Shown in pieces: positions 44,794-52,907 of a stretch of 64,000 nt of DNA. The notes beneath the pieces were generated by a model that did no database searches, was not told the DNA's origin, and saw only the letters and a program-made list of their open reading frames with translations. The translations under genes were made by a program, and so were the position numbers. How positions within the stretch are numbered: position 1 is the stretch's first letter; each line of letters begins with the position of its first letter. This stretch comes from Phycisphaerae bacterium (GTDB lineage Bacteria; Planctomycetota; Phycisphaerae; UBA1845): the NCBI GenBank assembly GCA_029260115.1, contig JAJDDW010000071.1, forward strand, positions 30,667-94,666, written 5' to 3'.

Positions 44794-46740
44794 ATGAATA
44801 CCAACCAAGCAGGACATCATAAACCCGAACGCGCTTGGCCAGGCGTGATTGTCTGGACGGCTGGTTTAGCAGCGACCGTTATCGCGTACTTTCAGATTTC
44901 TGATGACATCGTTAATGTCGTGAATTATGACGTGACAACAATGGGTGAGTCTACGCCGGCGATTACGCTTTCGCTGACCATTCCGCTTGTCGTACTCGCC
45001 TGTGTTTTTTTCGTGATGATTCGCAGGAAAGCTTGCGCACAGACTTGCAACGAAGCTGGACGACTCAATCATGATCAGCCATACCTATCGTTGACGGCAG
45101 CAAAAGCGGGCTGGCCACTCGCGCTGACCATAGTAATCTCGGCTTGGTGGGTGTGGGATAGACCCATTAATTTTATGGCCATGTCATGGGCCATCATCGG
45201 CTTGGCTTGGTCCATTGACCGTCTTGGGCGCGGCGCGATAGTCCCACGAGAATCAAAACACTGGCATCGCATCGCCCCCCTGCTTCTCGTATCTGCCATT
45301 CTCGCGAGTACCGTTTGGCACACACTACAGCAGGTCAATTTCTGGCAACACTTTCTGCTAGGCTATGCAGACTTTGGCCTATTCACTACGGAACTAGAGC
45401 ATTGTTTACCGTGGAAAGACGTCGGCTCGGCTCGATTCAGCGACACCCGCATGGGCTATCACTTTGTGCCTATGTTCTATTTGCTGGTCCCTTTCTATGC
45501 CCTCTTCCGATCGCCCATATTTCTCATGGCTGTAGGAACCTTAGCCTTAAACGTAGCCGCGATTCCATTTTATCAATTGGCAAAGCATCGCACGCAGTCG
45601 TCAATGGTCGCACTACTGGTCGGACTGGCCTGGCTGGCATTGCCTTCGATGTCGCGACTACCCTACTCGAACACGTATGGCTTTCAGTCTATTTATCTCG
45701 CAGTCCCTTGGCTAGCTTGGACATTCTCTTTAGCGATGCAAAATCGCTGGCGCTTGTCGCACCTTTGCCTTTTTGGCGCGATGCTATGTGAGGAAACAGT
45801 TTGCGGCGCAGCGCTTGGTTGGGGCCTGTATCTATGGCTCTGGGGTGGTCGCCGACGAGATGGATTATGCATCGCTGCTGGCGCTGTTGCATACCTTATT
45901 CTATGCACAACTATTTTAATCCCCGCATTTCAAGGAGAAGGCGAATATACAAGGCTCATGCTTTTCGGTGAATTGTCGCCGGCCACCATCCTCGATCGTC
46001 TGACTCGATCGCGCGTCCCCATGTACCTGCTTGCCCTGGCCGGGCCTATGTTATTCGCGTTGGTACGACAATGGCGGATGCTGCTCATCGCCATGCCCAC
46101 GCTATCTCTTGTCTTACTCATGCACCAGACGGATTATCTCAATATCAAGTACTGGCACCACAGTTCAATACTCCCGGTATTGTTCACAGCTGCCACGCTA
46201 GGCATCACGTGCAAGAGAGATTTTCATATTCAAGTATTACCAGCCGCGGGCTTCAGCCCGCGCGGTGGCACAAAAGTCAATGATGACTCCAGTACAAATA
46301 GTCACGCATCGATCGGCGGGCCGATGGCCTTGCTCGTGTGCGTGCTCCTTTTTCATTTCTGGATGGGCAGTTCCCCTTTTGCTCAATCGCAACGCATATA
46401 TTCAGCGAACCAACGCCTCAACAGTCCTGATCCAAGAATGAAGGTGATCGATCTGGTCAGAGCACAATTTCCACCCAAGCAAACCACAATCGTAGCCACC
46501 GAGCGTATGGCCGCTCATTTCACGGATTACCGCATGGTCTTACCCGCGCCGCTGATAATATTTGCTCATACTGTGGCTTCTCCCCATCTTCTGATACTAG
46601 ATAGAAGCGATACCTGGGATAAGATAGGCCTAGAGCAAACCTTCGACCAAACGCTGTCACAGGCCTCCGACGCAGGCTTCACGTTAATTAAAGAGCACGG
46701 CCCGGTGCTGATACTGGCGAATGAAGCGACGCGAGAATAG
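44794..46740 (+). CDS. DUF2079 multi-pass membrane protein
   Basis: A 648-residue protein with about a dozen membrane helices. The DUF2079 signatures are 'GYADFGLFTTELEHCLPWKD' and 'GYHFVPMFYLLVPFYALF', followed by 'NTYGFQSIYLAVPWLAW'. Such proteins are GT-C-like and may be lipid-linked sugar transferases, but no activity is proven. A copy of the dispersed GC-rich repeat (46241-46265) is translated in frame as 'PAAGFSPRGG' in a loop before the last helix, an insertion tolerated by the protein. Divergent from the lipoprotein gene; the next gene has its own promoter. Confidence 0.8.
   Translation: MNTNQAGHHKPERAWPGVIVWTAGLAATVIAYFQISDDIVNVVNYDVTTMGESTPAITLSLTIPLVVLACVFFVMIRRKACAQTCNEAGRLNHDQPYLSLTAAKAGWPLALTIVISAWWVWDRPINFMAMSWAIIGLAWSIDRLGRGAIVPRESKHWHRIAPLLLVSAILASTVWHTLQQVNFWQHFLLGYADFGLFTTELEHCLPWKDVGSARFSDTRMGYHFVPMFYLLVPFYALFRSPIFLMAVGTLALNVAAIPFYQLAKHRTQSSMVALLVGLAWLALPSMSRLPYSNTYGFQSIYLAVPWLAWTFSLAMQNRWRLSHLCLFGAMLCEETVCGAALGWGLYLWLWGGRRRDGLCIAAGAVAYLILCTTILIPAFQGEGEYTRLMLFGELSPATILDRLTRSRVPMYLLALAGPMLFALVRQWRMLLIAMPTLSLVLLMHQTDYLNIKYWHHSSILPVLFTAATLGITCKRDFHIQVLPAAGFSPRGGTKVNDDSSTNSHASIGGPMALLVCVLLFHFWMGSSPFAQSQRIYSANQRLNSPDPRMKVIDLVRAQFPPKQTTIVATERMAAHFTDYRMVLPAPLIIFAHTVASPHLLILDRSDTWDKIGLEQTFDQTLSQASDAGFTLIKEHGPVLILANEATRE
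46241..46265. repeat. Dispersed GC-rich hairpin repeat, copy 2 (inside a gene)
   Basis: The CGCGGGC-TTCA-GCCCGCG core as in the intergenic copies, here within the DUF2079 gene and in frame with it. Confidence 0.85.
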
Positions 46741-46748
46741 CGGCATAT

Positions 46749-46777
46749 TTGCCAATTCGAGCCAATCCCTGTACAAT
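46749..46777 (+). promoter_or_regulatory. Promoter of the tetR-paaABCD operon
   Basis: TTGCCA (46749-46754) and TACAAT (46772-46777) are separated by 17 bases, each one mismatch from consensus. The predicted start (~46784) lies inside the palindrome at 46780-46793. Confidence 0.7.
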
Positions 46778-46779
46778 AA

Positions 46780-46793
46780 AACAAGCGCTTGTT
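46780..46793. promoter_or_regulatory. 14-bp palindromic operator overlapping the transcription start
   Basis: AACAAGCGCTTGTT is a perfect palindrome immediately after the -10 box and ~40 bases before the tetR-type gene. Its form matches AnCAAGnnCTTGnT, the motif I recall for the mycobacterial TetR regulator KstR2. A bound dimer would block RNA polymerase, so autorepression of the operon is the simplest reading. Confidence 0.65.
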
Positions 46794-46833
46794 AGAGGCA
46801 TGCCCTCTGCTGTCCTAAGGAGGATATCGGGCG

Positions 46834-47421
46834 ATGGCTGAGTCGACGGCACAACGGTTGGACGAAGTATTGATGGTGGCGGAGTCGCTTTTTGCCCAGC
46901 GGGGATACGAGGCGACAAGCGTGCGGGACATAGCTGAGGCCTTGGGTCTGCAGGCTGGCAGTTTATACGCCCACATCGAGAGCAAGGACGATTTACTTCA
47001 TCAAATTCTGAGTCGGGCGGCCGACAGATTTTTTCTGGCTTCCAAACCAATCGTCGAATCTGATTTGGTGCCGGTCGAGAAATTGCGCCGGCTGATGCTC
47101 GCTCATGTGCAAGTCATCACCAGTGACCTTAACGCCGCAGCGGTTTATTCGACGGAATGGCGACATCTGACAGAGCCTCGCTGCGGTGAATTTGCGGCCC
47201 GTCGGGATGAATACGAAATCATGGTCCGCACGCTGGTCCGTGACTGCATCCGCGAAGGCACCATCGGCGATGTGGACGAAAAATTTGCCTCGCTATTAAT
47301 TTTGTCTTCTATGAATTGGATTTATCAGTGGTACAAAGTTGATGGGCCTATGTCACCCGATGACATCGCCCGTAAATTGACTGACCTGCTGTTCAAAGGT
47401 TTGCGCAGGCCCGCCGGGTAG
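46834..47421 (+). CDS. TetR/AcrR-family repressor, probable controller of the paa operon
   Basis: A 195-residue TetR regulator. The N-terminal HTH is 'TSVRDIAEALGLQAGSLYAH' (~30-49) followed by 'ESKDDLLHQIL'. The C-terminal ligand domain resembles acyl-CoA-responsive members such as KstR2 or PaaR types. AAGGAGG lies about nine bases before the ATG, a strong site. The gene sits between a good promoter with a palindromic operator and paaA, so it probably represses itself and paaABCD until a CoA thioester accumulates. The ligand is inference. Confidence 0.85.
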   Translation: MAESTAQRLDEVLMVAESLFAQRGYEATSVRDIAEALGLQAGSLYAHIESKDDLLHQILSRAADRFFLASKPIVESDLVPVEKLRRLMLAHVQVITSDLNAAAVYSTEWRHLTEPRCGEFAARRDEYEIMVRTLVRDCIREGTIGDVDEKFASLLILSSMNWIYQWYKVDGPMSPDDIARKLTDLLFKGLRRPAG

Positions 47422-47500
47422 TGCGCACGCGTAAATGGGCGACTCGTTCACAATTAATGCTGAGCAACTTTTTTGCATCGGCAAGTAGAGGTAGACATTG

Positions 47501-48490
47501 ATGGTCATAGCTATTGATCCTGAACTTAATAAGTTATCCAAAGAGGAATGCGAGCTTCGACTCGAAGCTTTTGAAGGCCGCATCGCGCGGGGCGATAAAG
47601 TCGAAGCGACGGATTGGATGCCGCAGGAATATCGTAATCAGCTCATTCGCCTGATCCACGTTCACGCCAACAGTGAAATTTGTGGCGCGCTGCCTGAAGG
47701 CAAATGGATCCCTCACGCCCCTTCCTTTAAGCGAAAAATGGCGCTGCTGGCCAAGGTGCAGGACGAAGTGGGTCATGCCCAGTTGCTATATCGAGCCGCG
47801 GAAACCTTGGGCGCGTCGCGCGAGCAGATGATCGAAGATTTAATTTCTGGCAAGTCAAAATTTTCTAACGTGTTTCATTATCCCGCTGAGATTTGGACGG
47901 ACGTGGCGATTATCGCCTGGCTCATTGATGGCGCAGCCATTGTCAATCAGATGATGATGTCCGATGGATCGTATGGGCCTTACGCGCGAGCGTTGAAGCG
48001 TATTTGTTACGAAGAAGCGTTCCATCTGAAGCATGGCTATGAGATGGTTGTCACGATTGCACAAGGGACCAAGAAGCAGCGTGAGATGCTGCAAGACTCT
48101 TTGAACCGCTGGTGGCCACCGATTATGATGTTTCATGGTCCTTCAGATAAAGAATCTAAACATACGTCGATGTTGGTGCAGTGGGGTGTAAAGCTCAAGA
48201 CCAACGACGAGCAGCGTCAGCAATTTCTACGTCAGTTCGTCCCTAAAATGATTGACCTGGGCTTGAAGATACCTGATCCCAACCTGCGCCTAGATAAGGA
48301 ATCTGGTGATTGGCTATACACCGAACCCGATTGGAGTGAATTCAAGCGGGTCGTGAATGGTGGAGGCCCGGCATCTGGCGATCGTGTCGCGACGCGAAAG
48401 TTAGCCCACGAAGAAGGTCGCTGGGTGAGAGAGGCGCTGTCTGCGGCGGCGGCGAATCAGCCAGTTCCGATGCCCACGATGACAAATTAA
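47501..48490 (+). CDS. paaA: 1,2-phenylacetyl-CoA epoxidase, catalytic subunit PaaA
   Basis: A 329-residue ferritin-like diiron subunit that, with PaaC, PaaB and a reductase, epoxidises the ring of phenylacetyl-CoA. Diiron-type motifs are visible: '[15 protein letters not shown]' (ExxH) and '[13 protein letters not shown]' (ExxH), with '[19 protein letters not shown]' earlier. Length fits PaaA. The ATG at 47501 follows AGAGGT; an upstream TTG is not needed. It is second in the operon after the tetR-type gene. The gap to paaB is unusually long (194 bases). Confidence 0.92.
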   Translation: MVIAIDPELNKLSKEECELRLEAFEGRIARGDKVEATDWMPQEYRNQLIRLIHVHANSEICGALPEGKWIPHAPSFKRKMALLAKVQDEVGHAQLLYRAAETLGASREQMIEDLISGKSKFSNVFHYPAEIWTDVAIIAWLIDGAAIVNQMMMSDGSYGPYARALKRICYEEAFHLKHGYEMVVTIAQGTKKQREMLQDSLNRWWPPIMMFHGPSDKESKHTSMLVQWGVKLKTNDEQRQQFLRQFVPKMIDLGLKIPDPNLRLDKESGDWLYTEPDWSEFKRVVNGGGPASGDRVATRKLAHEEGRWVREALSAAAANQPVPMPTMTN

Positions 48491-48684
48491 GTGGTGGAAA
48501 AGTTTTCTGGATCGGTACGCGAGCCGGAAAAAGCAGGAGATCGGAGAAAAAGCGAGAAAGAAGAGAGAGCGAAGAGTGGGCGTGCCACTGTGCTAGGTAT
48601 AGCCGCACGCCTACTTCGTCGCTTAATTTCGGTTGGCAATAGATTTAGTGCCTTCCCGCGACCGGCACGAGGAGTAAGTGACTT
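48491..48684. other. 194-base purine-rich spacer inside the paa operon
   Basis: Between paaA and paaB. Positions ~48530-48585 are nearly all purines on the plus strand (GGAGAAAAAGCGAGAAAGAA-type). An open frame crosses it but is not protein-like. It may be a decayed insertion or an RNA control element. Confidence 0.4.
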
Positions 48685-48987
48685 ATGGTCGACACACAAT
48701 GGCCAGTGTATGAAGTTTTCCATCAGCAGGCGCGAGGGGAGCCTCACATCCACGTAGGGGCCGTACATGCGCCGGATGCGGAGATGGCGCTGGTGATGGC
48801 TAAGGAACAATATTGTCGCCGGCAGGCCTGCGTTAATCTTTGGGTTGCCCCAGCCACGGCGATACTAGCCACTGAATATCAAGACGGCGATATGTTTGAA
48901 CACGCCACGGACAAAAGCTATCGTGAGTCGTGGGGATATAAAACACCTAAAACAATTAAGACATCTGACGAGGAGACTTCAAAGTGA
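48685..48987 (+). CDS. paaB: 1,2-phenylacetyl-CoA epoxidase subunit PaaB
   Basis: A 100-residue PaaB, the small bridging subunit of the epoxidase. It starts 'WPVYEVFHQQARGEPHIHVG' and has 'AVHAPDAEMALVMAKEQYCR' and 'VNLWVAP', typical of the family. GAGGAG precedes the ATG by about ten bases. Its stop overlaps the paaC start region (GTGATG), suggesting coupled translation. Confidence 0.9.
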   Translation: MVDTQWPVYEVFHQQARGEPHIHVGAVHAPDAEMALVMAKEQYCRRQACVNLWVAPATAILATEYQDGDMFEHATDKSYRESWGYKTPKTIKTSDEETSK

Positions 48988-49775
48988 TGGCTACGATGGA
49001 GACTCTACAAGATTTAGATGCACCGTTAAAATCAGCCGTGATCGATTTGCTTTACCGCTTAGCTGACGACGCAATCATCATCGGTCATCGCGGTTCAGAG
49101 TGGACCGGCTTCGCGCCTATCCTCGAAGAAGACATCGCTTTTTCCTCGATGGCCCAGGACGATATGGGTCATGCCCACGCTTTCTATCAGATGTTACACG
49201 AACTGGGCGAACCTGATCCGGACACCAACGTCTTTGGCCGAAAGTTGGATCAGTGGAAGTGTGCGAGCCTAGTAAGCCTTTCCAGTGAGCGCGATTGGGC
49301 GATGAGTCTCGTTCGTAAATATTTTTATGATGTCGCGGAGTCTCTGCGATTAGATTCACTAGCCAAGGGCACCTTGATTCCCTTAGCCCAGCTCGCGCGA
49401 AAACTAAGTTCAGAGAAAAAATACCATCTTATGCACGGGCACATGTGGATGCCGAGACTTGGTAAAGGGACCAGTGAGAGTCATCAGCTTATGCAGCATG
49501 CGGTAGATACTTTATACCCGCATGCACTGGGCATGTTTGAATCGACTGATGCGGATTCATTATTAGACCAAGCCGGGGTATGTCCGCAAGAAAACGATTT
49601 ACAACAACGATGGGTAGCCGAAGTCGATAAGATACTAAGCGAAGCGACGTTGAAAGTTAGTGTGCAGTCGTCGCCGGTGTATGGTGGCCGGGTTGGGGAG
49701 CATCCTGACGACCTGGCTACGCTGCTTGAAAATATGCAATTGGTTTACAACTTGGATCCAAGTGCAAAGTGGTAG
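48984..49775 (+). CDS. paaC: 1,2-phenylacetyl-CoA epoxidase subunit PaaC
   Basis: A 263-residue ferritin-like partner of PaaA. 'LADDAIIIGHRGSEWTGFAP' and 'SSMAQDDMGHAHAFYQMLHE' match PaaC. The second motif is 'EKKYHLMHGHMWMPRLG'. It overlaps paaB by four bases. It is thought to be structural or non-catalytic and to stabilise PaaA. Confidence 0.9.
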   Translation: MMATMETLQDLDAPLKSAVIDLLYRLADDAIIIGHRGSEWTGFAPILEEDIAFSSMAQDDMGHAHAFYQMLHELGEPDPDTNVFGRKLDQWKCASLVSLSSERDWAMSLVRKYFYDVAESLRLDSLAKGTLIPLAQLARKLSSEKKYHLMHGHMWMPRLGKGTSESHQLMQHAVDTLYPHALGMFESTDADSLLDQAGVCPQENDLQQRWVAEVDKILSEATLKVSVQSSPVYGGRVGEHPDDLATLLENMQLVYNLDPSAKW

Positions 49776-49780
49776 TCACT

Positions 49781-50311
49781 ATGTCTTCTTCTGATGAGTC
49801 GAAAAGTGCAGGCGAGGTGTCGCGGCCTCGCAATAAACGGCTTCGCGCGATCTGGCAGTCGCTAGAGTCTGTCACCGATCCGGAAATCCCGGTTATTAAC
49901 ATCGTCGAAATGGGCATGATTAACGATGTCCGAATTGATGAAGAGCATGTGACAGTGGACATGACACCTACATTTGCGGGTTGTCCAGCGTTGGAATTTA
50001 TTCGTAGCGAGATACGAGCGGCTGTCAGCGCTTTTGAGAAGGATGTAAAAGTTAATGTGGTCTTTGATCCGCCGTGGTCAACGGATCGTATAACCGAGCC
50101 AGCCCGGCAAAAGCTCAAATCTTTCGGCTTAGCCCCTCCGACCGCCGGCGATTGCGCGATAAACCAAGAAGGCATGCAGCACGTGCCTTGCCCGCTGTGC
50201 GACTCCACCAACACCTCACTCGAATCAATCTTTGGACCAACCTTGTGTCGGTCTATTCATTATTGCCATAAATGCTTGCAATCGTTCGAGCATTTTAAAA
50301 CTATTCGGTAG
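49781..50311 (+). CDS. paaD: PaaD-like phenylacetyl-CoA epoxidase assembly protein
   Basis: A 176-residue protein. The ATG at 49781 is preferred to the GTG at 49769 that overlaps paaC. The N-terminal DUF59/MIP18-type domain has 'SVTDPEIPVINIVEMGMIND' and 'DMTPTFAGCPALEFIRSEI'. The C-terminal zinc-type motif is 'CPLCDSTNT...YCHKC'. PaaD is believed to help iron or Fe-S delivery to the complex. It ends the operon; GC-rich hairpins follow. PaaE, the Fe-S reductase, is missing. Confidence 0.9.
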   Translation: MSSSDESKSAGEVSRPRNKRLRAIWQSLESVTDPEIPVINIVEMGMINDVRIDEEHVTVDMTPTFAGCPALEFIRSEIRAAVSAFEKDVKVNVVFDPPWSTDRITEPARQKLKSFGLAPPTAGDCAINQEGMQHVPCPLCDSTNTSLESIFGPTLCRSIHYCHKCLQSFEHFKTIR

Positions 50312-50320
50312 GTTTTCTTA

Positions 50321-50348
50321 CCGAGCCGCGGGCTTCAGCCCGCGCGGA
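50321..50348. repeat. Dispersed GC-rich hairpin repeat, copy 3
   Basis: The unit begins ten bases after the paaD stop. It is in direct orientation to copy 1 and inverted relative to copy 4, 84 bases further on. Confidence 0.85.
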
Positions 50349-50431
50349 GTTTGAATATTAATGTGCATCTAATAAAATTGGCGCGACACGCCATAGATAA
50401 GCCTGCTGAAACGTTTCATTAAACTCGCGAG

Positions 50432-50466
50432 TCCGCGCGGGCTGAAGCCCGCGGCTCGTTTTTTGT
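50432..50466 (+). terminator. Inverted repeat copy 4 forming a rho-independent terminator
   Basis: CGAG/CTCG, CCGC/GCGG and GGGC/GCCC pair around TGAA (50428-50459 with two small bulges), directly followed by TTTTTT. It has the form of an intrinsic terminator for the paa operon read on the plus strand, built from an inverted copy of the dispersed repeat. Confidence 0.7.
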
Positions 50467-50495
50467 GCCACTTCATTGTCTCTCGAATCAATCAG

Positions 50496-51953
50496 TCACG
50501 GGCGACTTGGCACACGGACACAAACATTCTTGGGTTCAGTGTAGAACCGCAGCGCCTCTAGGCCACCTTCTCGGCCCATGCCGCTTTGCTTCATGCCGCC
50601 GAAGGGGACGCGCAGGTCTCTAACTAGCCAGCAATTAATCCATACTGTGCCCGCATTAATTCGATCAGCGACGCGATGTGCTCGGCCTACGTCTTTGGTC
50701 CACACGGATGCGGATAGGCCATAGTCGGTGTCGTTGGCGAATGCCACGACCTCGTCCTCATTTTCAAACGGGGTGATCGTACATACCGGGCCAAAGATTT
50801 CTTCCTTGTTCACGCGGCAGTGAATCGGTAAATCGGTAATCACCGTCGGCGCTATAAAATAGCCATTTTTGCATCGCTCACCAGCCACGATAGCCGCCCC
50901 CCCGCCGCAGCGAATTTTCCCGCCTTCATCACGGGCTAACTGCAAATAGGACAACACTTTCTCGAATTGAACTTTCGAAACGATCGCGCCTTGATCGGAA
51001 TCTTTTTCGAGCGGATCACCGACTTTGAGTTTCTTCGCGGCTTCGACAAACTGCTCGACGAACTTCTCGTAGATCGATGACTCGACATATATACGCGAAC
51101 CGCACAGGCACACTTGCCCCTGATTAGCAAAAGAAGATTTCAGACTACCACGGACAGCCGCGTCGATCTCTGCGTCGGCAAAAATGATGTTGGGATTCTT
51201 ACCGCCCATTTCTAGAGCGACCTTCTTAAACATCGGCCCTGCGCTGCGGGCAATTTCAGCCCCGGTGGCAGTGCCTCCAGTAAAAGAAATCGTGGGCACA
51301 CTTTTATGAGCTACTAACGCCGCCCCGGACCGTGCGCCGGTTCCGTGAACGATATTGAGTACACCCGCTGGCAGACCAGCCTGCTGACATAATAGACTAA
51401 GCTTGTACGCCGTCATCGGTGTAACTTCGGACGGCTTAGCCACCACCGTGTTCCCGGTAGCCAATGCCGGCGCGATCTTCCAACTCAGCAGATACAGCGG
51501 TAAATTCCAAGGCGAAATGATACCCGCCACCCCGCGCGGCTTACGCAATGTATAGTTAAGGGCTACGCTATCCATCAGATGAGACTCTGAATGAAAATGG
51601 ATGATAGCCGTGGCGAAGAAACGAAAATTTTCCACCGCTCTCGGAATATCCAGCGATCGCGCGAGCGACAGTGGCTTGCCATTGTCAACACACTCAGTCA
51701 TCGCTAATTCGTCCAGATTCGCTTCGATCAGATCGGCTAATTTCATCATCGCGGCTGACCGAAGATTCGTTGGCATATTCGACCACGCCGGGAAAGCCTG
51801 CGTAGCTGCGGCAACGGCGTTTTCGATATCACGCGCGTCGGAGTCTGGCGTTTTGGCGTAGACCAAGCCGGTAGAAGGATTGATGTTATCGAGATAGGCT
51901 CCGCCGACTGGCTCGACCATCTCTCCATTGATGTAGTTTAGAATAGTTTCCAT
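50496..51953 (-). CDS. Aldehyde dehydrogenase, muconic-semialdehyde-type (ALDH8-like)
   Basis: A 485-residue NAD(P)-dependent aldehyde dehydrogenase. 'PWN' (Asn150), Glu248 in 'LEMGGKN' and the nucleophile Cys282 in 'NQGQVCLCGS' are all present. The C-terminal 'NCWLVRDLRVPFGGMKQSG' resembles ALDH8/2-aminomuconate or 2-hydroxymuconate semialdehyde dehydrogenases. It starts four bases after the SDR stop, so the two are co-translated. Beside paaABCD it could oxidise an open-chain semialdehyde made after ring epoxidation, the job done by the PaaZ dehydrogenase half elsewhere. That link is inference. Confidence 0.88.
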   Translation of the reverse strand: METILNYINGEMVEPVGGAYLDNINPSTGLVYAKTPDSDARDIENAVAAATQAFPAWSNMPTNLRSAAMMKLADLIEANLDELAMTECVDNGKPLSLARSLDIPRAVENFRFFATAIIHFHSESHLMDSVALNYTLRKPRGVAGIISPWNLPLYLLSWKIAPALATGNTVVAKPSEVTPMTAYKLSLLCQQAGLPAGVLNIVHGTGARSGAALVAHKSVPTISFTGGTATGAEIARSAGPMFKKVALEMGGKNPNIIFADAEIDAAVRGSLKSSFANQGQVCLCGSRIYVESSIYEKFVEQFVEAAKKLKVGDPLEKDSDQGAIVSKVQFEKVLSYLQLARDEGGKIRCGGGAAIVAGERCKNGYFIAPTVITDLPIHCRVNKEEIFGPVCTITPFENEDEVVAFANDTDYGLSASVWTKDVGRAHRVADRINAGTVWINCWLVRDLRVPFGGMKQSGMGREGGLEALRFYTEPKNVCVRVPSRP

Positions 51954-51957
51954 AATT

Positions 51958-52743
51958 TTATTGTACCGCCGTTCGTCCGCCGTCTACGGGTAGATTTACT
52001 CCGGTGACATACGCCGCAGCGGGGCTGGCTAAAAAACCTACTACGTTAGCGATCTCCTCTGGCTTGCCCAATCGTCCGGCTGGAATAGTGCCGAGCGCTT
52101 GGCGCTCTACATCTTGAATGTCTTGACCAGTTTTAGCGGCCTTGTTTTTGAAAATCGCCTGCAAGCGATCAGTTTCCGTAAAACCAGGGAGCACACTATT
52201 GACGGTAATGCCATGAGGCGCGAGTTCGCCTGCCAGCGTTTTCGACCAGTTGGCTACCGCACCTCGAACCGTATTAGACACACCCAGTCCACGGATGGGC
52301 GTGATGACGCTCGTGGAAATAATGTTGATAATTCGACCAAAGTTAGCCGCTTTCATGCCGGGCACGACGAGCTGAGTCAGCAATTGATTGCACAACAGAT
52401 GATTAGAAAACGCGAGAGCGAATTGCTCGATGCCGGCGTCGAACACTGGGCCTGCGGGCGGGCCGCCGGTGTTGTTGATGAGAATGTGAACACGCCCAAC
52501 GGATTCAATATGAGCTTGCACGAGAGATCGCAAGGCCGTGGGCTGGGTATAATCCACCACAAGATGACCGTGCTTTTGTCCGGCGGTGGTATCAAGCGAC
52601 GCGACGACTTCGCGTAGCCGGTTTTCATTCCTGGCCGCGACCGTAACGGACGCGCCACGCCGAGCCAATTCTATCGCACACGCCCGACCTATACCCTGCG
52701 ACGCGCCGCAAACTAGAGCGGATTTATCTGTTAGCTGAGTCAC
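51958..52743 (-). CDS. SDR-family protein with altered catalytic tetrad
   Basis: A 261-residue short-chain dehydrogenase/reductase. The cofactor motif is 'CGASQGIGRACAIELARRG' with 'NNTGG' further on. The usual YxxxK becomes 'SNTVR' by alignment ('GVSNTVRGAVANWSKTLAGE'), so Tyr is Ser and Lys is Arg. A subfamily with SN..R at this place is known to me; its activity is unclear. The C-terminal 'ASPAAAYVTGVNLPVDGGRT' is typical. The GTG start follows AAGGAG. It is first in the pair with the aldehyde dehydrogenase. Confidence 0.85.
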   Translation of the reverse strand: MTQLTDKSALVCGASQGIGRACAIELARRGASVTVAARNENRLREVVASLDTTAGQKHGHLVVDYTQPTALRSLVQAHIESVGRVHILINNTGGPPAGPVFDAGIEQFALAFSNHLLCNQLLTQLVVPGMKAANFGRIINIISTSVITPIRGLGVSNTVRGAVANWSKTLAGELAPHGITVNSVLPGFTETDRLQAIFKNKAAKTGQDIQDVERQALGTIPAGRLGKPEEIANVVGFLASPAAAYVTGVNLPVDGGRTAVQ

Positions 52744-52810
52744 GTTTTTGTCTCCTTACGAGTTAGGCCTCATCGTAAGACGCGCGACGACGACTCGCAA
52801 GTTTACCATT

Positions 52811-52836
52811 GAGCCGCGTGGCTTTAGCCCGCGCGG
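52811..52836. repeat. Dispersed GC-rich hairpin repeat, copy 5
   Basis: GAGCCGCGTGGC-TTTA-GCCCGCGCGG, one base diverged in the left arm. It lies between the alpha/beta hydrolase and SDR genes. Confidence 0.8.
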
Positions 52837-52907
52837 GGGCGCAATAGCCGACCAGAATCGGCGACTAGTCCAGTTAGTGCGGGAAACATGAGTCCATGCC
52901 ACCCTAC

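Noticed and set aside
48491..48757. 88-residue frame bridging paaA and paaB
   Set aside because: Begins at the paaA stop, overlaps paaB in another frame, and is built from the purine-rich spacer.
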